A stretch of DNA of 43,819 bases from Myxococcales bacterium (GTDB lineage: Bacteria > Myxococcota_A > Polyangia > Haliangiales > Haliangiaceae): assembly GCA_024222395.1 (NCBI GenBank), contig JAAEPE010000356.1, positions 1 through 43,819 of the forward strand, in the 5' to 3' direction. The notes under the pieces were generated by a model that ran no database searches, had not been told where the DNA came from, and was given only the letters and a program-made list of their open reading frames with translations. Within the stretch, counting starts at the first letter, position 1. Each line of letters opens with the position of its first letter. Below are positions 28,738 to 37,509 of this stretch, piece after piece. The position numbers were made by a program, and so were the translations under genes.

Positions 28738-29292
28738 ATGGAATCCTTGGAGATCAGCCGCTACGAGGGCTTACTCGTGGAACTTAAAGAGGAATTCCCT
28801 CGTTTTCGGCTTATCCACAAGCGCCAGAGTGGCTTTCAGAAGCTGATTCACAGGGCGCTGGTAGCGATCACCTTCGGCCAAATGAAGACCTATCTAAGCC
28901 AGTACCACACGACCCTGGGACAGCGAATCTACGTTCCCGACCACTGGGAGGAGTCCAGCGAGGACTCGCGCTACGTGACCCTGTGCCACGAGCGCATCCA
29001 CATGAGGCAGTTTCGCAAGTTCACCTGGCCGGGCATGACCTTGCTCTACCTCCTGGTGCCGCTGCCGATGGGCCTTGCCTACTTCCGCGCCAGGTTTGAG
29101 ATGGAGGCCTATGCAGAGTCGGTGCGCGCCGCCGCCGAGGTTTGGGGCCCAGACTACGTGCGAGATGCAGACTACCGCGACCATGTGCTCTCCCAATTCA
29201 TGGGGGCGTCCTACGGTTGGATGTGGCCGTTTCGAAAGAGGCTTGAGCGTTGGTATCAGCGCGCGCTCGGTGATGCAGGAGCTGGGCAATGA
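28738..29292 (+). CDS. Predicted HExxH membrane-associated metalloprotein, coupled to Hsp70
   Basis: 184 residues from ATG 28738. The segment TLCHERIHMRQF (81-92) holds HExxHxxQ, a zincin-like motif, and RFEMEAYAES (119-128) provides a candidate third zinc ligand (Glu121 or Glu123). A hydrophobic helix lies between them (WPGMTLLYLLVPLPMGLAY, 97-115), so the active site would sit near a membrane. The stop overlaps the next ATG (ATGA), giving tight coupling to the Hsp70 gene. No known peptidase family is recognised; it could be a non-proteolytic metal-binding protein. The 219-base gap to the divergent helicase gene should hold both promoters, but no convincing -35/-10 pair was found. Confidence 0.65.
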   Translation: MESLEISRYEGLLVELKEEFPRFRLIHKRQSGFQKLIHRALVAITFGQMKTYLSQYHTTLGQRIYVPDHWEESSEDSRYVTLCHERIHMRQFRKFTWPGMTLLYLLVPLPMGLAYFRARFEMEAYAESVRAAAEVWGPDYVRDADYRDHVLSQFMGASYGWMWPFRKRLERWYQRALGDAGAGQ

Positions 29293-31172
29293 GCGAAGTG
29301 ATTCTAGGCATTGACCTTGGCACCACCAATACGGTGATAGCTGTAACGCAGGGCGAGCAGATCCTCGTTCTCGGTGACGAGCGCGGCAACAAACTGCAAC
29401 CATCCGTCGTAGCTTTCCATCCTAACGGGAGCATTCTAGTCGGCGAAGAGGCCAAGGCAAGACGCGCCATCGATCCTCGCAACACCCTCTTCTCGATCAA
29501 ACGCTTGATCGGCAGAGGCATGTTGGCTCGCGAGACGCGGGAGATGTGCGAGCGCATGCCCTTCGAGATTTACGAGGGCTCAAATCAGCAGCCAATTATC
29601 AAGACCCGCGCCGGCAGTTTCTCTGCACCGGAAGTCTCTGCACTTCTTCTGCGTCGAATTAAGACAATTGCCGAGACGGCACTCGGACGCGAAGCTCACA
29701 AGGCAGTGATCACGGTACCCGCAAGTTTTGGCGAGGCCCAGCGAAGTGCGACGACCGCTGCGGGCACAATTGCGGGGCTCGATGTAGTCCGTATCATCAA
29801 TGAGCCAACCGCGGCAGCTGTAGCGTTTGGCTATAGGAAGAATCTGAGAGGGACCATCGCGATCTACGACTTTGGCGGCGGCACGTTCGACATCAGTATT
29901 CTGCGTGTCAAAGGCGCCCGTTTCGAGGTACTCGGCAGCGCTGGCAACCCGTTCTTGGGTGGTGACGATATCGACAATCTCTTGGTTCGTCGCATGAGCG
30001 AAGAGTTTCTCGAAAGGCACAAGATCGACTTGCACAACGATCCGATGGCCGTGCAACGACTGCAGGGCATTGCCGAGCGCGTGAAGATTGAATTGGCCGC
30101 CCGCACCCGCAGCCTGGTCAACATCGAAGAACTCGCCTACGGCGACGGCGGCAAGCCCATCGATTTCGAAACCGCGATTACCCGCGACGAACTCGAGAAG
30201 GAAGCCGGCTCCCTTATTCGCCAGACCTTCCCGGTATGTGACGAGGCTATGCACAGAGCCAGTCTTAGCTCGAAGGATATCGATGCCTTGGTGCTGGTTG
30301 GGGGCACCACAAGGATGCCGCTGGTGCGCGAGATGGCGGCCAAGTACTTCGGCCAAGATGCGCGAACTGACGTCAACCCGGACGAAGCAATCGCCGCCGG
30401 CGCAGCGCTTCACGGCGCCGCCATGGCTGCGCGGGCAGTCCACGTTGGCCGGAGAACATCGCCCGGCATGGGCAAACTGCAGCCCGCGCTCATTCCCGAG
30501 CCAGATAGCAGAGATAAAAAGGCCGGCAAGTATCGCCCCGAAGATGAAATCACCAACATTCTTCCCGGCGACGAAGAGGTCATCAATATTGGGCGGCTCA
30601 AGACCGTCAAGAGGGCGGTAAGCGCAACGCCACCAGACTTAGTCGGGAAGGGTGGCGGCATTTCCGAGTCCATCCGCGAAAGCGCCCTCTCCAAGACTGC
30701 AGGCGCAAGCGGCCCCGTAGCGAGCACGAGGCAAGACGTAGCGCCGGCTACCGATGTTGGACCTATCATTTTTGAGATCGCGCCGCAGGCATTGAGCCTT
30801 GCAACCGTGGCTGGCTTCTGCGAACACATCATTGCGCCAAACGCTCCGGTCCCAACCGAGGTGGTGCGAACCTTTGCGACGTCCAAAGACGGCCAGCAGG
30901 AGGTACGCCTGCGAATATGCCAGGGCAACGCGCGCATGATTGACGAGAACGTGGCTCTGGGAATGCTCATTCTCGACGGCCTAGAAGCCGCGCCACGGGG
31001 GCACGTCAAGATCGAAGTGGCCTTCCGACTCGATGCCAGCGGAAGGCTTCACGTACGCGCGAACTGCCCGGTGAGTGGTTTGGAGCAACAGGCCACGCTC
31101 GACGTTATCGGTGCCCAGAGCACGGGCGAAGTTCGCGCGGCGCAGGAGCGCCTGCTTGAGATTCCATCCTGA
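29289..31172 (+). CDS. Atypical Hsp70 (DnaK-like) with interdomain insert and no lid
   Basis: 627 residues. The nucleotide-binding domain (1-385) is canonical: GIDLGTTNTVIAV, VPASFGEAQRSAT, INEPTAAAVAFGY, YDFGGGTFDISI, LVGGTTRMPLV. The usual short linker is replaced by about 105 residues of charged, Pro/Ser/Gly-rich sequence (about 386-492). A short beta substrate-binding domain follows (about 493-607: FEIAPQALSLATVAGF ... VKIEVAFRLDASGRLHVRA), and only some 20 residues remain, so the helical lid and an EEVD-like end are missing. It is a specialised Hsp70 rather than housekeeping DnaK. The gene overlaps the HExxH gene and is followed eight bases later by hisB. Confidence 0.85.
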   Translation: MSEVILGIDLGTTNTVIAVTQGEQILVLGDERGNKLQPSVVAFHPNGSILVGEEAKARRAIDPRNTLFSIKRLIGRGMLARETREMCERMPFEIYEGSNQQPIIKTRAGSFSAPEVSALLLRRIKTIAETALGREAHKAVITVPASFGEAQRSATTAAGTIAGLDVVRIINEPTAAAVAFGYRKNLRGTIAIYDFGGGTFDISILRVKGARFEVLGSAGNPFLGGDDIDNLLVRRMSEEFLERHKIDLHNDPMAVQRLQGIAERVKIELAARTRSLVNIEELAYGDGGKPIDFETAITRDELEKEAGSLIRQTFPVCDEAMHRASLSSKDIDALVLVGGTTRMPLVREMAAKYFGQDARTDVNPDEAIAAGAALHGAAMAARAVHVGRRTSPGMGKLQPALIPEPDSRDKKAGKYRPEDEITNILPGDEEVINIGRLKTVKRAVSATPPDLVGKGGGISESIRESALSKTAGASGPVASTRQDVAPATDVGPIIFEIAPQALSLATVAGFCEHIIAPNAPVPTEVVRTFATSKDGQQEVRLRICQGNARMIDENVALGMLILDGLEAAPRGHVKIEVAFRLDASGRLHVRANCPVSGLEQQATLDVIGAQSTGEVRAAQERLLEIPS

Positions 31173-31180
31173 GAGGCCAA

Positions 31181-31795
31181 ATGGGTAAACGTAGTTCAAG
31201 TATTAGGAGAAATACCAAAGAGACTCAAGTCGCCTTGGACCTTGTCCTCGATCCCGATCTCGGTTGCGACCCATCCTCGAAAATCGACACTCCGGTGCCC
31301 TTTATCACCCACATGCTCGAGGCCTTTGCTCGCCATGGTGTCTTTGGGATGCAGGTAGCAGCCCAAGGTGATATCGAGGTAGACCCGCATCACACCGTTG
31401 AGGATTTGGGACTGTGCCTTGGCGCAGCTTTCAAGGAGGCGCTCGGTGACAGCGCCGGCGTTCGGCGCTACGGCTCGGCAACCATTCCTATGGATGAAAC
31501 GCTGGTTACCTGCGCCATCGACTTCTGCGGGAGGCCGGCTTTCGTATGGAAGGTCGAAGGGCTCGACGGTCGCATCGTCGGAAGCTTCGATTGCTCGCTC
31601 GCTCATGAGTTTTGGGCTGCGTTTGCAGCCAGGGCCGAGTGCAACCTGCACGTGCTCTTGCACCACGGCCAGAACCCGCATCACATCATCGAAGCAATCT
31701 TCAAGGCTTGCGCCCGCGCCTGCGATGCCGCGACCTTAGTCGACGAGCGTCTTGGGGGCGTGGTGCCTTCGACTAAGGGGACCCTTAGCTCGTAG
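31181..31795 (+). CDS. hisB: Imidazoleglycerol-phosphate dehydratase
   Basis: 204 residues, monofunctional. RRNTKETQVALDLVLD is the family opening; the two metal-binding His clusters are HHTVEDLG and HHGQNPHHIIEAIFKA. In the first motif the usual DDHH is DPHH. It catalyses step 6 of histidine synthesis. GAGAGG lies five bases before the ATG. Although it follows the Hsp70 gene in the same direction, the rest of the his genes (hisH-A-F-IE) resume only at 35.4 kb, after an inserted minus-strand block. Confidence 0.93.
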   Translation: MGKRSSSIRRNTKETQVALDLVLDPDLGCDPSSKIDTPVPFITHMLEAFARHGVFGMQVAAQGDIEVDPHHTVEDLGLCLGAAFKEALGDSAGVRRYGSATIPMDETLVTCAIDFCGRPAFVWKVEGLDGRIVGSFDCSLAHEFWAAFAARAECNLHVLLHHGQNPHHIIEAIFKACARACDAATLVDERLGGVVPSTKGTLSS

Positions 31796-32080
31796 TTGCT
31801 GCCAGAAGCACGATTGACGAGGCCGTTCTTTGTGGCTCTCGGTGAGAGCATAGTGGGCGGTCGCACCGACCAAATCGCTACCGACTCAATCAACCGGGGC
31901 CTGAGTCGCAAACGCGCCGATGCAGTGAGCCGATGCAGTGAAATGGTACCTGGGCATCGAAGCCCACCGCATTGCCACCATCGGCTTCGGCGCGAGCAAG
32001 CCCATCGCCGACAACACCACCAACGAAGGCGCGCCAAGAACCGACGCATCGAATTTCGCCTGGTCTCAGGCCGCAACTAG
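31796..32080 (+). pseudogene. OmpA-like C-terminal domain remnant
   Basis: Three pieces of an OmpA/peptidoglycan-binding domain are recognisable in two frames: GRTDQIATDSINRGLSRKRA (compare 'GHTDxxGxxxxNxxLSxxRA'), then KWYLGIEAHRIATIGFGAS followed by KPIADNTTNEG, then AKNRRIEFRLVS. A 13-bp tandem duplication (GCCGATGCAGTGA at 31916-31928 and 31929-31941) shifts the frame after RADAV. One base missing near 32030 (GGC-GCGCC for GGC-CGCGCC) restores it. Undoing both gives a continuous domain. The domain's N-terminal half and any start codon are absent, so this is a decayed fragment directly after hisB. Confidence 0.75.
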
Positions 32081-32155
32081 CCCCGCACTGCCCATCTTTG
32101 GGGACGGAGCCCCTAGTGGCCCCCTAGTAGGATCCCCCGTCCGCGGCGATGCGGG

Positions 32156-34081
32156 CTAGGAGCGAGAGCGACGTTTGCGACTTCGGCTAGGCTTGGAGTT
32201 GCGGCGTTTTGGTGGCGCTTTGAGACCGCGAAGACTCTCGGGCACTCCGCCACCTTTTGCTGATGCCATGAGCTTGGCGACGTCGCTCTCTAGGGCCTGC
32301 ATGAAGAGTTGGTATGTGTCCTTACTCTCGGCGATGTCGCAGAGCTTGCGCTCCCAATGCGCCGTCATATCGGGGAATGCGGCCGACTCGGGGAGGGCGT
32401 GGATAAGCCCCCGTCCTGCGGGGGTTGCGTGCATGTTCTTGCCATCACGACGCAGTAGAACCTTCGTGACGAGGTTTTCGATAATTCCTGAACGTGTTGC
32501 CTCAGTCCCTAACCCATCTGTTTCTTTGAGAATTTTCCTCAATGCTGCATCGGCCACGAAACGAGCGATGCCGGTCATTGCCTGCAGGAGTGTTGCCTCG
32601 GTAAAGGCCTTTGGCGGCTCTGTCTTTTTGTCGAGGGTTTTACCTTCTCGGCATATCAGGGTCGTGCCCTTGGGCAACGAAGGCACGAGGTCACCCTTCT
32701 CTTTGTCCGGGGCTTGGCTACCGCCGAGAAGCGCTCGCCATCCGGCTTCTTTGAGCATTCGCCCCTTGGCGACGAAGGTGCCGCCGGCAATTTCGAAAAC
32801 CAGTTTGCCGAGCGCATACACAGCCTGCGGGTAGAACTGCATGAGATACTGGCGGGCGATCAGCTCGTAGACCTTGCGCTCAGAGTCCGAGAATCGCGCC
32901 CCACTCGCGCCGGAGGGGGTGGGAATGATGGCGTGGTGGGCAGAGACCTTGCCATCGTCCCAAGCTTTGGAGCACAACGCGGTGTTGCTCCCCCCTGCGG
33001 CATTTGCCAATGCCGGCGCGGTTGTAGCAATGGCCCGGATTACCTCTGGTGCCTCACTGTGGTGTTCCTGGGGCAGATGCCGGCAATCGGAGCGCGGGTA
33101 GGTAATCGCCTTATGCTTCTCGTATAGACCCTGGCATGCGGAGAGCACGTTGGCCGCAGTCATGCCGTAGCGCTTGGAGCAGTCGATCTGAAGTGCGGAG
33201 AGCGAGTAGGGCAAAGGCGCGGACTGGCGAATGTCTTTGTGCTCAGACTCAGTAATGTTCGCAGGCTGCCCTTTGATGCGTGCACAGACATTTTCGGCCA
33301 AGGGCCTGTGCAAGACTCGACCTTCTTCGTCTTGAAAGGACTTGCAAGCTTCGCTTGGCTGCCATCTCCCGCGAATATCATTGCCCTCGTGCGGAATGAG
33401 CGCATCCACCAGGTAATACGGCTTGGACACAAAGTTCTCGATCTCTTCGTCGCGTCGAACGACGAGGCCAAGGACCGGTGTCTGCACGCGCCCAACGGAG
33501 AGCACGCCGTCGTATCCGGCGCGTTGCCCGAGCAAGGTGTAGGCGCGACTCATGTTCATGCCATAGAGCCAATCGGCGCGAGAGCGAGCGAGAGCAGAAA
33601 CCGAGAGAGGCGCATAGTCTCGATTCGCTTTCAGGCTCCCCAAGGCCCGGCGAACCGCTGCAGGGTTGAGATCGCTAATGAGAAGACGCTCGATCTCCCG
33701 TCGTTTGGCAATCGGGTAACCCAGGTAGTCGATAACCTCATCGACCAGGAGTTGCCCCTCCCTGTCCGGGTCCCCGGCGTGCACAACGCCTGGAGCTTGC
33801 GCCAAGAGCTTGCGAAGCACAGCGAGCTGCTTCCGCGCCGAGCTACGAGGCGCCAAGCGCCACTTGCTAGGGACAATGGGTAAGTCTTCGATATTCCAGC
33901 GTTTGTAGCGAGCATCGTAGGCATCGGGCGGCACCTGCTCGAGCAAGTGGCCAATACACCAGGTCACCACGTCCCCGTTGCCTACGGAAATATAGCCATC
34001 GCAGCGCCTGTGAGGCTCGGGCAAGACTGCAGCGATCGCACGAGCCAAGCTCGGCTTCTCGGCGATGTAGACCCGGCCCAT
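32156..34081 (-). CDS. topB: DNA topoisomerase III (type IA)
   Basis: 641 residues from ATG 34081 (MGRVYIAEKPSLARAIAAVL); the longer ORF upstream adds only a basic run. The TOPRIM residues are in the AEKPS and AGDPDREGQ motifs, and the active-site Tyr is in AITYPRSDCRHLP. Near the C terminus come GLGTEATRSGIIENL and FPDMTAHWERKL. There are no zinc fingers, and the last 20 residues are a Lys/Arg/Ser tail (KAPPKRRNSKPSRSRKRRS), perhaps a DNA-binding extension. TopB resolves recombination and replication intermediates. It is transcribed against the surrounding his genes, together with the upstream GNAT gene. Confidence 0.94.
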   Translation of the reverse strand: MGRVYIAEKPSLARAIAAVLPEPHRRCDGYISVGNGDVVTWCIGHLLEQVPPDAYDARYKRWNIEDLPIVPSKWRLAPRSSARKQLAVLRKLLAQAPGVVHAGDPDREGQLLVDEVIDYLGYPIAKRREIERLLISDLNPAAVRRALGSLKANRDYAPLSVSALARSRADWLYGMNMSRAYTLLGQRAGYDGVLSVGRVQTPVLGLVVRRDEEIENFVSKPYYLVDALIPHEGNDIRGRWQPSEACKSFQDEEGRVLHRPLAENVCARIKGQPANITESEHKDIRQSAPLPYSLSALQIDCSKRYGMTAANVLSACQGLYEKHKAITYPRSDCRHLPQEHHSEAPEVIRAIATTAPALANAAGGSNTALCSKAWDDGKVSAHHAIIPTPSGASGARFSDSERKVYELIARQYLMQFYPQAVYALGKLVFEIAGGTFVAKGRMLKEAGWRALLGGSQAPDKEKGDLVPSLPKGTTLICREGKTLDKKTEPPKAFTEATLLQAMTGIARFVADAALRKILKETDGLGTEATRSGIIENLVTKVLLRRDGKNMHATPAGRGLIHALPESAAFPDMTAHWERKLCDIAESKDTYQLFMQALESDVAKLMASAKGGGVPESLRGLKAPPKRRNSKPSRSRKRRSRS

Positions 34082-34168
34082 GCTGCCACCGTAGCGCAGC
34101 GCTCTGATCAACCGCCCGGACTTCGCCTTCCTTCGGCCTCCAACAGCAGCCATTGCAGCCGAGAGAGA

Positions 34169-35011
34169 CTAGCGAGGATCGGAGTTGAGAAGCGAGTAAA
34201 TGACGCTATCGCGCACGCCAAGATGCGTCTCCCAGGTGGCGCGCAGGCGCCCCTCGTAGGAGAAGCCCAGGGCTTCGACAGCCGTTCTTGAGCGTGTATT
34301 ATCTGGATCGATGTCCGCGTAGATGCGCCTGACACCCCGCGTTTCGAAACCGTAGGAAATGGCCCTTGTAACGGCTTCGCGCGCAATCCCCCGGCCCTGA
34401 GCATCGGGCCGCAAGATATAGCCAAGCTCAATTTGCGCGGCACCTCGGTCCATAAGGATAACCCAGCCCAGAGCGACTTCGGGCGCAGTGCTCTCTGTGA
34501 TAGCGAAGCACTCCACGCCATTGGGAACGACATTCCAAGTAATGTACTCACGCACATCCTCGACGCTTTCAAGCGCCCCTCGGCTCCAATACCGCATGTT
34601 GTCCTCATCCATAAGGGCGGGTGCAACTTGAGCCGCATCATCGAGAACCAGCGGCCGCAGGGTGAGACGCTCTGTACTCAACGTCGGCACCGTGTGAAAT
34701 GTCTTCTCGCCCTTCAGAAGCTCTCTCATTCTAGTGAGGGGGATTTCGGGTAGGCGTTCGAGGATGCACGCCTCCATCTCGCCGGGCCAGGACTCCGAAT
34801 CCGATGTCTCGCCCGCAAAGTACTCGTCCTGACTGGCAGCCGACGGCCATCTGGCCAGCGAGTAGAAGATGCCCTCTGGATCAGCGAATAGCTCGGCTCC
34901 ACCGCTCGCACCGCGTCCTCGAATCTGATTGGTACCCGCAGACCATGCAGCCTCAAAGTCAGCCTCGCGCCCAGCCTTGATTCGCCAGCGATACATTACG
35001 ATGTGGTCCAT
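34169..35011 (-). CDS. ABM-like domain fused to a GNAT acetyltransferase
   Basis: 280 residues. Residues 1-100 (MDHIVMYRWRIKAGREADFE ... GIFYSLARWPS) match the ferredoxin-like fold of antibiotic-biosynthesis-monooxygenase (ABM/Dabb-like) proteins. Residues about 110-275 form a RimJ-type GNAT: LSTERLTLRPLVLDDAA, the acetyl-CoA loop RPDAQGRGIARE, then NTRSRTAVEALGF. The substrate is unknown. The two halves are each complete, so this is a domain fusion rather than a misread frame. It lies 87 bases upstream of topB on the same strand and diverges from a small lipoprotein gene. Confidence 0.8.
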   Translation of the reverse strand: MDHIVMYRWRIKAGREADFEAAWSAGTNQIRGRGASGGAELFADPEGIFYSLARWPSAASQDEYFAGETSDSESWPGEMEACILERLPEIPLTRMRELLKGEKTFHTVPTLSTERLTLRPLVLDDAAQVAPALMDEDNMRYWSRGALESVEDVREYITWNVVPNGVECFAITESTAPEVALGWVILMDRGAAQIELGYILRPDAQGRGIAREAVTRAISYGFETRGVRRIYADIDPDNTRSRTAVEALGFSYEGRLRATWETHLGVRDSVIYSLLNSDPR

Positions 35012-35097
35012 GTCGGTGAATTCTCTAGGAGGACAGGAGGCGTGGCAAGCCCGCTACCTCCAGGGCCCTCCAGGCCACGCTCGGGTAAACTCGCCAG

Positions 35098-35376
35098 ATG
35101 AAAAGCTTCCTACTTGTAGCGACCCTGGCGTTTGCGTGTGGCGGAGAGCAGAGCAAGCAGGCTGAACCGGCCCCAGCACCTGCGGAGCCAGTGAACGAGC
35201 CAGCGGTGGCAGTGTTCGATGCTGGTGTCACGACGCCAACTGCCGAGGGGGCGGTCGACTGCGTCAAGGAGTGCGTGGCTTCTCGGCAGATGCAGGCGAT
35301 CTCTATCGATCAAATTGAGAGAGATTGCCAAGAGCAGTGCTCGGAGCAGGCGCCCTCCGAACTGAATGGCCAATAG
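35098..35376 (+). CDS. Small Cys-containing lipoprotein
   Basis: 92 residues. MKSFLLVATLAFACGGEQSK resembles a lipoprotein leader, although the lipobox (LAFAC) is weak. A Pro/Ala/Glu linker is followed by a short helical region with four Cys in paired CxxxC spacing (DCVKECVASRQ and RDCQEQCSEQ), suggesting a disulfide-linked helical hairpin. No family recognised. It lies 30 bases before hisH and may be co-transcribed with it. Confidence 0.65.
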   Translation: MKSFLLVATLAFACGGEQSKQAEPAPAPAEPVNEPAVAVFDAGVTTPTAEGAVDCVKECVASRQMQAISIDQIERDCQEQCSEQAPSELNGQ

Positions 35377-35406
35377 GCAGAGGTCTGCCCGTGCTATGAC
35401 GTGCTC

Positions 35407-36018
35407 ATGGCCACGGTGGTAATCGATTCGGGCTCGGGCAATTTGCGCTCGGTGCACCGCGCCCTGGAGGCCGCAGGTTGTGTGCCCGAGTTCACCTCCG
35501 ATCCAGACGCGGTTCGCAAAGCAGATCGCATTGTCGTGCCCGGCCAGGGCGCCTTTGGCGATTGCGTGGGCAACCTCGACAAGCACGGTCTTAGCGAGGC
35601 TATCATCGAATCGGCCAAGGCAGGTACCCCGTACTTTGGTATCTGCCTCGGCCTACATATCCTCTTCGAATCGAGCGACGAGAGCTCCGACAAGGGGCTT
35701 GGTCTCCTGGAGGGCGATGTACAGCGCTTCTCACCCGAGGTCGGCAAGGTTCCTCACATGGGATGGAACTCGGTGACCTGGGATTATTCTGAGGGTCGCG
35801 ACCCCATTTTGGAGGGCATTCCCCAGGAAACCTACTTCTACTTCACCCACTCGTATCACGTAGAACCTCTCGATGCCCGAGTCATTGCTTTGCGCTGCCA
35901 CTACGGTCACGACTTTGTCGCCGCCATTCGCCACGAGAACCTCTTTGCCTGCCAGTTTCACCCCGAGAAGAGCCAGGGTGCTGGGCTCACGCTACTTGCA
36001 AACTTCCTGAAAGCCTAA
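35407..36018 (+). CDS. hisH: Imidazole glycerol phosphate synthase, glutaminase subunit
   Basis: 203 residues from ATG 35407; a GTG six bases upstream (35401) is the alternative. The class-I glutaminase triad is Cys80 (GICLGLHILFES), His185 and Glu187 (CQFHPEKS). HisH feeds ammonia from glutamine to HisF. It opens the hisH-hisA-hisF-hisIE-dinG run, whose genes overlap or nearly touch. Confidence 0.94.
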   Translation: MATVVIDSGSGNLRSVHRALEAAGCVPEFTSDPDAVRKADRIVVPGQGAFGDCVGNLDKHGLSEAIIESAKAGTPYFGICLGLHILFESSDESSDKGLGLLEGDVQRFSPEVGKVPHMGWNSVTWDYSEGRDPILEGIPQETYFYFTHSYHVEPLDARVIALRCHYGHDFVAAIRHENLFACQFHPEKSQGAGLTLLANFLKA

Positions 36019-36021
36019 GCC

Positions 36022-36735
36022 GTGCTCATCATTCCAGCAATCGACATTCTCTCTGGCCAAGCCGTCCGTCTGCACAAGGGGTTGCGCGAAGAGGTCACGG
36101 TCTTTAGCGACAACCCAATAGAGCTCATCGAGAGCTTTGTGAACCAGGGCGCCGAACGCATTCACATCGTCGACCTCGACGGGGCATTTGCTGGCGAGCG
36201 AAAACACTCGGAAATCATCGCTGGGCTCTGCAATGAGAGCAGCGTCCCCGTCGAAGTAGGCGGTGGAATTCGCACGCAAGAGGCACTTTCTGCGTGTTTC
36301 TCTGACGGCGCTCAATTCGCCGTTCTGGGCACGGCGGCCATCAAGTCACCGGTAGTCGTCGAAGAAGCCTGCAAGGCTTATCCGGGTCGGGTCATCGTCG
36401 CCGTAGATGCCAAAGACGGCATGGTCGCCGTGGAAGGGTGGGTTGAAACCAGTGCCGTTAGCGCTACTGAGCTTGGCATTAGAGCCGCAGGCTGGGGCGC
36501 AGCAGCTCTGCTCTACACCGATGTGAGCCGTGACGGCACCCATGCCGGGCCCAACATTCCAGCCACTGCGGATCTGCACAAGGCCTGCGGCGTTCCGGTC
36601 ATTGCTTCGGGTGGCATTTCCAGCCTCGATGACATCGCCGCTCTCAAAGTGGCGGGCATCGAGATGGCCGTGGTCGGACGAGCAATCTACGACAAACACT
36701 TCACAGTCGCGGAAGCTGTCAAGACTGCAATATAG
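36022..36735 (+). CDS. hisA: ProFAR isomerase
   Basis: 237 residues, starting at GTG 36022 three bases after the hisH stop (MLIIPAIDILSGQAVRL). It is a (beta/alpha)8 barrel with catalytic Asp8 and the second Asp in LLYTDVSRDGT; phosphate-binding loops are VEVGGGIR and VIASGGISS. It catalyses the Amadori rearrangement of ProFAR. The stop is followed immediately by the hisF ATG. Confidence 0.94.
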   Translation: MLIIPAIDILSGQAVRLHKGLREEVTVFSDNPIELIESFVNQGAERIHIVDLDGAFAGERKHSEIIAGLCNESSVPVEVGGGIRTQEALSACFSDGAQFAVLGTAAIKSPVVVEEACKAYPGRVIVAVDAKDGMVAVEGWVETSAVSATELGIRAAGWGAAALLYTDVSRDGTHAGPNIPATADLHKACGVPVIASGGISSLDDIAALKVAGIEMAVVGRAIYDKHFTVAEAVKTAI

Positions 36736-37509
36736 ATGCTGGCCAAGCGCATCATCCCCTGCTTGGACGTCAAGGATGGCCGAGTCGTCAAGGGAATCAA
36801 CTTCGTAGAATTGCGCGACGCGGGTGATCCGGTCGAGCAGGCCACGATCTACGATACACAGGGTGCCGACGAAATTTGCTTCCTCGACATCTCTGCATCG
36901 CCAGAGGGCAAGAGCACCATCATAGACATCGTCAAGCGCACCGCAGATTGCGTCTTCGTGCCGCTAACCGTTGGCGGAGGGGTGCGAACCGTCGACGATT
37001 GCCGCAAGCTACTCGAAGCCGGCGCGGATAGGGTCGCCATCAATACCGCCGCCATTCGCCGTCCCGAACTCATCACAGAAGCCGCCAAACGCTTTGGTAC
37101 CCAAGCGATCGTGGTCGCCATCGACGCTAAGAAAAACCCGGATGGCCGATACGAGATCTACAGCCATGGCGGGCGCACTCCGGAGGGCCTCGACGGGCTC
37201 GAGTGGTGTAAGCGAATGGCCGATATGGGGGCCGGAGAGCTCTTGCTAACCTCGATGGATCGAGATGGTACCCGCAAAGGTTACGAGCTAGAACTCACGC
37301 GCCTCATCGCCGACGCCGTGCCCATTCCCGTCATCGCATCGGGCGGCGTAGGCGTGCTCGATCACATGGTCGAGGGGCTCACTACAGGGGGCGCCAACGC
37401 CGTGCTAGCCGCATCCATATTTCACTACGGTGAGCACACCATTGGCGATGCCAAAGCACACTTACGAGGCGCCGCTGTGGCCATTCGGGAGCCCTGGAAT
37501 CCATCATGA
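36736..37509 (+). CDS. hisF: Imidazole glycerol phosphate synthase, cyclase subunit
   Basis: 257 residues. [20 protein letters not shown] carries catalytic Asp11, and the second Asp lies in the [15 protein letters not shown] segment or its preceding strand. Phosphate loops are [10 protein letters not shown] and [11 protein letters not shown]. With HisH it makes IGP and AICAR. The ATG abuts the hisA stop, and the hisF stop overlaps hisIE (ATGA). Confidence 0.95.
   Translation: MLAKRIIPCLDVKDGRVVKGINFVELRDAGDPVEQATIYDTQGADEICFLDISASPEGKSTIIDIVKRTADCVFVPLTVGGGVRTVDDCRKLLEAGADRVAINTAAIRRPELITEAAKRFGTQAIVVAIDAKKNPDGRYEIYSHGGRTPEGLDGLEWCKRMADMGAGELLLTSMDRDGTRKGYELELTRLIADAVPIPVIASGGVGVLDHMVEGLTTGGANAVLAASIFHYGEHTIGDAKAHLRGAAVAIREPWNPS

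Noticed and set aside
29580..30443. 287-residue ORF antisense to the Hsp70 gene
   Set aside because: It is a shadow of the conserved nucleotide-binding domain, with no ribosome-binding site and no recognisable motif.
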